Below, one piece after another: positions 61,210 to 64,000 of a stretch of 64,000 nucleotides of DNA. The stretch is from Marivirga sp. (GTDB lineage: Bacteria; Bacteroidota; Bacteroidia; Cytophagales; Cyclobacteriaceae), in contig NZ_JAGXGF010000020.1 of the NCBI RefSeq assembly GCF_024636815.1, positions 1 to 64,000 on the forward strand. Reading direction: 5' to 3'. Each line of letters opens with the position of its first letter. Within the stretch, counting starts at the first letter, position 1. Both the position numbers and the translations under genes were made by a program. A model generated the notes under the pieces. That model did no database searches and had not been told where the DNA came from. It worked only from the letters and a program-made list of their open reading frames with translations.

Positions 61210-62202
61210 ATGGCTAAAGAGAGAGTTTTAATTACTGGAGCAGCAGGATTTTTAGGATCACATTTGTGTGATAGGTTTATCAAAGAAGGTTATGATGTAA
61301 TTGGGATGGATAATCTCATTACAGGATCAATGGATAACATAGCTCATTTGATGGGGAAAGAACATTTTGAATTTTATCATCATGATGTTAGCAAATATGT
61401 ACATGTTCCAGGTGAATTGAAATATATTCTACATTTTGCTTCTCCTGCTAGCCCTATTGACTACTTGAAAATCCCTATTCAAACTTTGAAAGTGGGTGCA
61501 CATGGAACTCATAATCTATTGGGGCTTGCAAAAGATAAAAAAGCCCGAATTTTAGTTGCTTCCACTTCTGAAGTTTATGGAGATCCCCTAGTTCATCCAC
61601 AAACAGAGGATTATTATGGAAACGTGAACCCAATTGGCCCTCGAGGAGTGTATGATGAAGCCAAGCGTTTTATGGAATCCATTACAATGGCTTACCATAC
61701 TTATCATCAATTGGAAACACGGATTGTCAGGATTTTCAATACCTATGGCCCCAGAATGAGACTAAATGATGGTAGAGTATTGCCTGCTTTTATTGGTCAA
61801 GCTTTGAGAGGAGAAGATTTAACCATTTTTGGCGATGGTTCCCAAACCCGTTCATTTTGTTATGTAGATGACTTAGTAGAGGGCATCTACCGATTATTGT
61901 TGAGTGATCATGTTTACCCTGTGAATGTTGGAAACCCTGATGAGATTACCATTTCGGAATTTGCCGAAGAAATTATTAAATTGACGGGAACGAAGCAAAA
62001 AGTAATTTATAAAGATCTGCCTGAAGATGACCCTAAAAAGAGACAACCTGATATTACCAAAGCTCAAAAACTTTTAGGCTGGGAACCGAAAGTCAACAGG
62101 CAGGAAGGTTTGAAAATCACTTATGAATACTTTAAGTCCTTGGACAAGGAAAAATTGTTCCAGAAAGAACATAAAGATTTTGAAAAATATATAGTGAAGT
62201 AA
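61210..62202 (+). CDS. uxs: UDP-glucuronate decarboxylase (UDP-xylose synthase)
   Basis: 330 aa extended [18 protein letters not shown] binds NAD, and the catalytic YxxxK is in [15 protein letters not shown]. The block [31 protein letters not shown] is diagnostic for UXS. It converts UDP-glucuronate to UDP-xylose. Its stop overlaps the galE start by one base (TAATG). Confidence 0.94.
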   Translation: MAKERVLITGAAGFLGSHLCDRFIKEGYDVIGMDNLITGSMDNIAHLMGKEHFEFYHHDVSKYVHVPGELKYILHFASPASPIDYLKIPIQTLKVGAHGTHNLLGLAKDKKARILVASTSEVYGDPLVHPQTEDYYGNVNPIGPRGVYDEAKRFMESITMAYHTYHQLETRIVRIFNTYGPRMRLNDGRVLPAFIGQALRGEDLTIFGDGSQTRSFCYVDDLVEGIYRLLLSDHVYPVNVGNPDEITISEFAEEIIKLTGTKQKVIYKDLPEDDPKKRQPDITKAQKLLGWEPKVNRQEGLKITYEYFKSLDKEKLFQKEHKDFEKYIVK

Positions 62203-63224
62203 TGGCAAATAAAGTACTAGTTACAGGCGGATTAGGATATATAGGTTCTCATACTGTAGTAGAATTGATGAATCAAGGTTATGAACCTCTCATTATTGAT
62301 AATCTTTTGAATAGTGATATTTCTGTTTTAGATAGGATAGAGAAAATTACCGGGAACCGACCTGAATTCCAGCAAGTTGAAATGCGAGATAAGGAGCAAC
62401 TGCAGGAAGTTTTCTGGAGTAATAATAACCAAATTGTTGGTGTAATCCATTTTGCAGCCGTATTGTTAGTAGGGGAATCTGTTGAACAGCCTTTGCATTA
62501 TTATTTTAATAATCTTACTTCCACCATTAATTTGCTGGAATGCATGAATGAGTTTGATGTGAAATCCATCGTATTTTCTTCTTCATGCACCGTTTATGGC
62601 AATCCTGATCAATTGCCAGTAAGTGAAAATGCCCCAATTAAACCTTCTATTTCTCCTTACGGAAATACTAAAAAAGTATGTGAGGATATTTTAAAAGATG
62701 CAAGTATTGCTCATCCTCTAAAAGTAGTTTCACTAAGATATTTCAATCCAATTGGAGCTCATAAATCTTCTCTAATAGGAGAGTTTCAGTCTGGTCCACC
62801 ACATCATTTGGTACCATTTATCACGGAAACAGCAACAGGGAAAAGAGAAAAGCTTAATATTTTCGGTGGCGATTGGAATACTCCAGATGGAACGTGTGTC
62901 CGTGATTATATACATGTTTCTGATTTAGCAGAAGCCCATATCAATGCTATGGAATATGCAACAAAGCAATCAGTTAATTCATTTAATGTATTTAATGTAG
63001 GTTCGGGGGATGGATATTCAGTTTTGGAAATGGTCAAAAGCTTTGAGAAAACAACTGGAGTGAAAGTCCCTTATGAGATTGTGGATAGACGCCCTGGTGA
63101 TGTGGAAGCAGTATATGCTGACACCACTAAAGTAACCAATGAATTAGGTTTCAAAACCAAAAGAAGCTTAGATGATATGTTAAAGTCTGCTTGGGACTGG
63201 GAACAAGCCTTAGCTAAAGAGTAA
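62202..63224 (+). CDS. galE: UDP-glucose 4-epimerase
   Basis: 340 aa. GGLGYIGSHTVVELM binds NAD, and the catalytic block includes SSSCTVYGNPDQLPVSE and YGNTKKVCEDIL (Tyr and Lys). CVRDYIHVSDLAEAH and YSVLEMVKSFEK are GalE-specific segments. It may interconvert UDP-glucose and UDP-galactose, or, because it follows UXS in one operon, UDP-xylose and UDP-arabinose. Start and stop of uxs overlap, so they are translationally coupled. Confidence 0.93.
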   Translation: MANKVLVTGGLGYIGSHTVVELMNQGYEPLIIDNLLNSDISVLDRIEKITGNRPEFQQVEMRDKEQLQEVFWSNNNQIVGVIHFAAVLLVGESVEQPLHYYFNNLTSTINLLECMNEFDVKSIVFSSSCTVYGNPDQLPVSENAPIKPSISPYGNTKKVCEDILKDASIAHPLKVVSLRYFNPIGAHKSSLIGEFQSGPPHHLVPFITETATGKREKLNIFGGDWNTPDGTCVRDYIHVSDLAEAHINAMEYATKQSVNSFNVFNVGSGDGYSVLEMVKSFEKTTGVKVPYEIVDRRPGDVEAVYADTTKVTNELGFKTKRSLDDMLKSAWDWEQALAKE

Positions 63225-63353
63225 TTAAGAATTACTAATTATGAATTGTTCAATTGCGAATTTCCCTAATTGAGTTTGACAGGTGTTAAGAATTATATCA
63301 ATTATTACATTGATTTTCAACTAATTCTTTATTAGATTTCGCAAAAAACTATC

Positions 63354-64000
63354 ATGCGTATTCTTCTATTTATTTTTGGTGTATCTCTATCCATAATCTT
63401 TTCTTCTTGTTCATCTGAAACAGAGAATAAAATTGTAAGTGATTCTGATATTGAATATAAATTTGAGATAGTCGATTCTTTAACCGTTGACTATCTTGGG
63501 ATTCCATTTTTGTGCGACTTTTCTCCAAATCAAGAGCATATACTTTTATTCAATAGTAGTAATAGGGAATTTATTATTACAGATGCTAAAGGAGAAATAA
63601 TAAGCCAATTTACCAAAGAAGGAGATATTCCTGATAATCCAGGTTCATTAGCCGACAGACCTATTTTTTATGATAATAAGACCATTATTGCACATGGTCA
63701 AAAAGGAATATGGGCTTACAATTTTGAAGGTGAGAATGTTTGGAAAATTGAAAGAGAAGATCCAATAGGTTATTGGATAAGTATCAACAATGGAAGAAGC
63801 ATGTATTTAATGGAACCAAAGCATTTTTTTACTGTAATCAATTATGACCAACTGGTCATTGATCCCTCAAATGATAGTTTGTATGAAAATCATCATGCTT
63901 TTAAAATTATAAATAGAAAAGCAAAATCTATTAAACCTGTTATTTCTTTAGAGTCATTTAGTCGTTACCTTGACGGAAAAGGATACAAACCTTCTGATAT
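63354..64000 (+). CDS. Propeller-like lipoprotein, 5' part (runs off window)
   Basis: From ATG at 63354 the frame stays open to the end (215 codons visible); the ORF track omits it because no stop is reached. MRILLFIFGVSLSIIFSSCS is a lipoprotein signal with lipobox Cys at residue 19. Blade-like phrases follow (FIITDAKGEIISQFTKEGDIPDNPG, KGIWAYNFEGENVW), suggesting a beta-propeller of the DUF4221 type seen in Cytophagales, though this name is tentative. Upstream, 129 bp separate it from galE, with AATTATG-like sequence but no clear terminator. Confidence 0.7.
   Translation, partial: MRILLFIFGVSLSIIFSSCSSETENKIVSDSDIEYKFEIVDSLTVDYLGIPFLCDFSPNQEHILLFNSSNREFIITDAKGEIISQFTKEGDIPDNPGSLADRPIFYDNKTIIAHGQKGIWAYNFEGENVWKIEREDPIGYWISINNGRSMYLMEPKHFFTVINYDQLVIDPSNDSLYENHHAFKIINRKAKSIKPVISLESFSRYLDGKGYKPSD

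Noticed and set aside
1-64000. CRISPR arrays, tRNA/rRNA genes, prophage or intact insertion sequences
   Set aside because: I looked for regularly spaced repeats, cloverleaf-like sequences, integrase/transposase frames and paired terminal inverted repeats and found none.

Overview
This window looks like a chromosomal segment of a free-living Bacteroidota bacterium, most likely of the order Cytophagales (Marivirga/Cyclobacteriaceae-like; the order is an inference from gene content, not a database match). The DNA is AT-rich and ribosome-binding sites are weak. Several upstream regions carry the Bacteroidota -7 box TAnnTTTG. The gene set includes a T9SS C-terminal sorting domain, carboxypeptidase-regulatory-domain TonB receptors, DUF3276, DUF3667, DUF5522, DUF4286 and a LytTR regulator. 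I see no tRNA, rRNA, CRISPR array, prophage or intact IS element.

Layout. 1-7.2 kb: start of rpsB, then rpsI-rplM, an RluA-type pseudouridine synthase, a PhoR/PhoB-like pair, a predicted aminopeptidase with an outer-membrane protein, and recA. 7.2-13.3 kb: a DUF3267 protein, a lipoprotein, a respiratory accessory run (hemJ, sco1, cytochrome c), a Crp/Fnr regulator, and a FecR-like/CHASE2 gene pair. 13.4-16.6 kb: meaB and a large secreted choice-of-anchor-B/PKD/T9SS protein. 16.6-22.2 kb: a minus-strand run behind a cobalamin riboswitch (btuB, a btuG-like propeller lipoprotein, thioesterase, a DUF5522 gene absent from the ORF track, DUF3667, and a Dph6-like ATP pyrophosphatase). 22.2-29.4 kb: a pRiA4b ORF-3 protein, a structured intergenic repeat, a LysR regulator, a DinB protein, and a soft-metal operon (ArsR, MerTP, FAD oxidoreductase, GDCCVxC protein) facing an MFS gene. 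29.6-49.9 kb: mostly housekeeping genes (hisB, M24 peptidase, two DEAD helicases, prmC, ribD, free-Met-sulfoxide reductase, hemF, PAP2, LytTR regulator, ribE, DUF58, pyrD, symporter, M28 peptidase), with a decayed GxxExxY gene at 37.1-37.2 kb and a rhodanese/HMA/thioredoxin operon at 48.5 kb. 50-55.7 kb: a carotenoid cluster (MerR/CarH-like regulator, ECF sigma factor, crtI, crtB, ispH, crtZ). 55.7-64 kb: a second copy of the structured repeat, a TPR protein, a MarR/TonB-receptor divergent pair, nucleotide-sugar genes (ugd, uxs, galE), and the start of a lipoprotein gene.

How the genes connect. Cobalamin appears three times: riboswitch-controlled B12 uptake, MeaB (chaperone of B12-dependent methylmalonyl-CoA mutase), and a MerR regulator with a CarH-like cobalamin domain in front of the carotenoid genes. 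In front of the ECF sigma gene I find two inverted repeats TGTTTAA-N16-TTAAACA, one bracketing a consensus-like promoter. This suggests a light- or B12-gated switch for pigment synthesis.

The best candidates for something undescribed are: the duplicated operator of the carotenoid regulator; the three-hairpin intergenic repeat whose stems differ by compensatory changes between its two copies; the long riboswitch-headed gene run containing genes not normally linked to B12; and the metal operon with two near-identical operators and an oxidoreductase lacking the usual C-terminal catalytic dyad.
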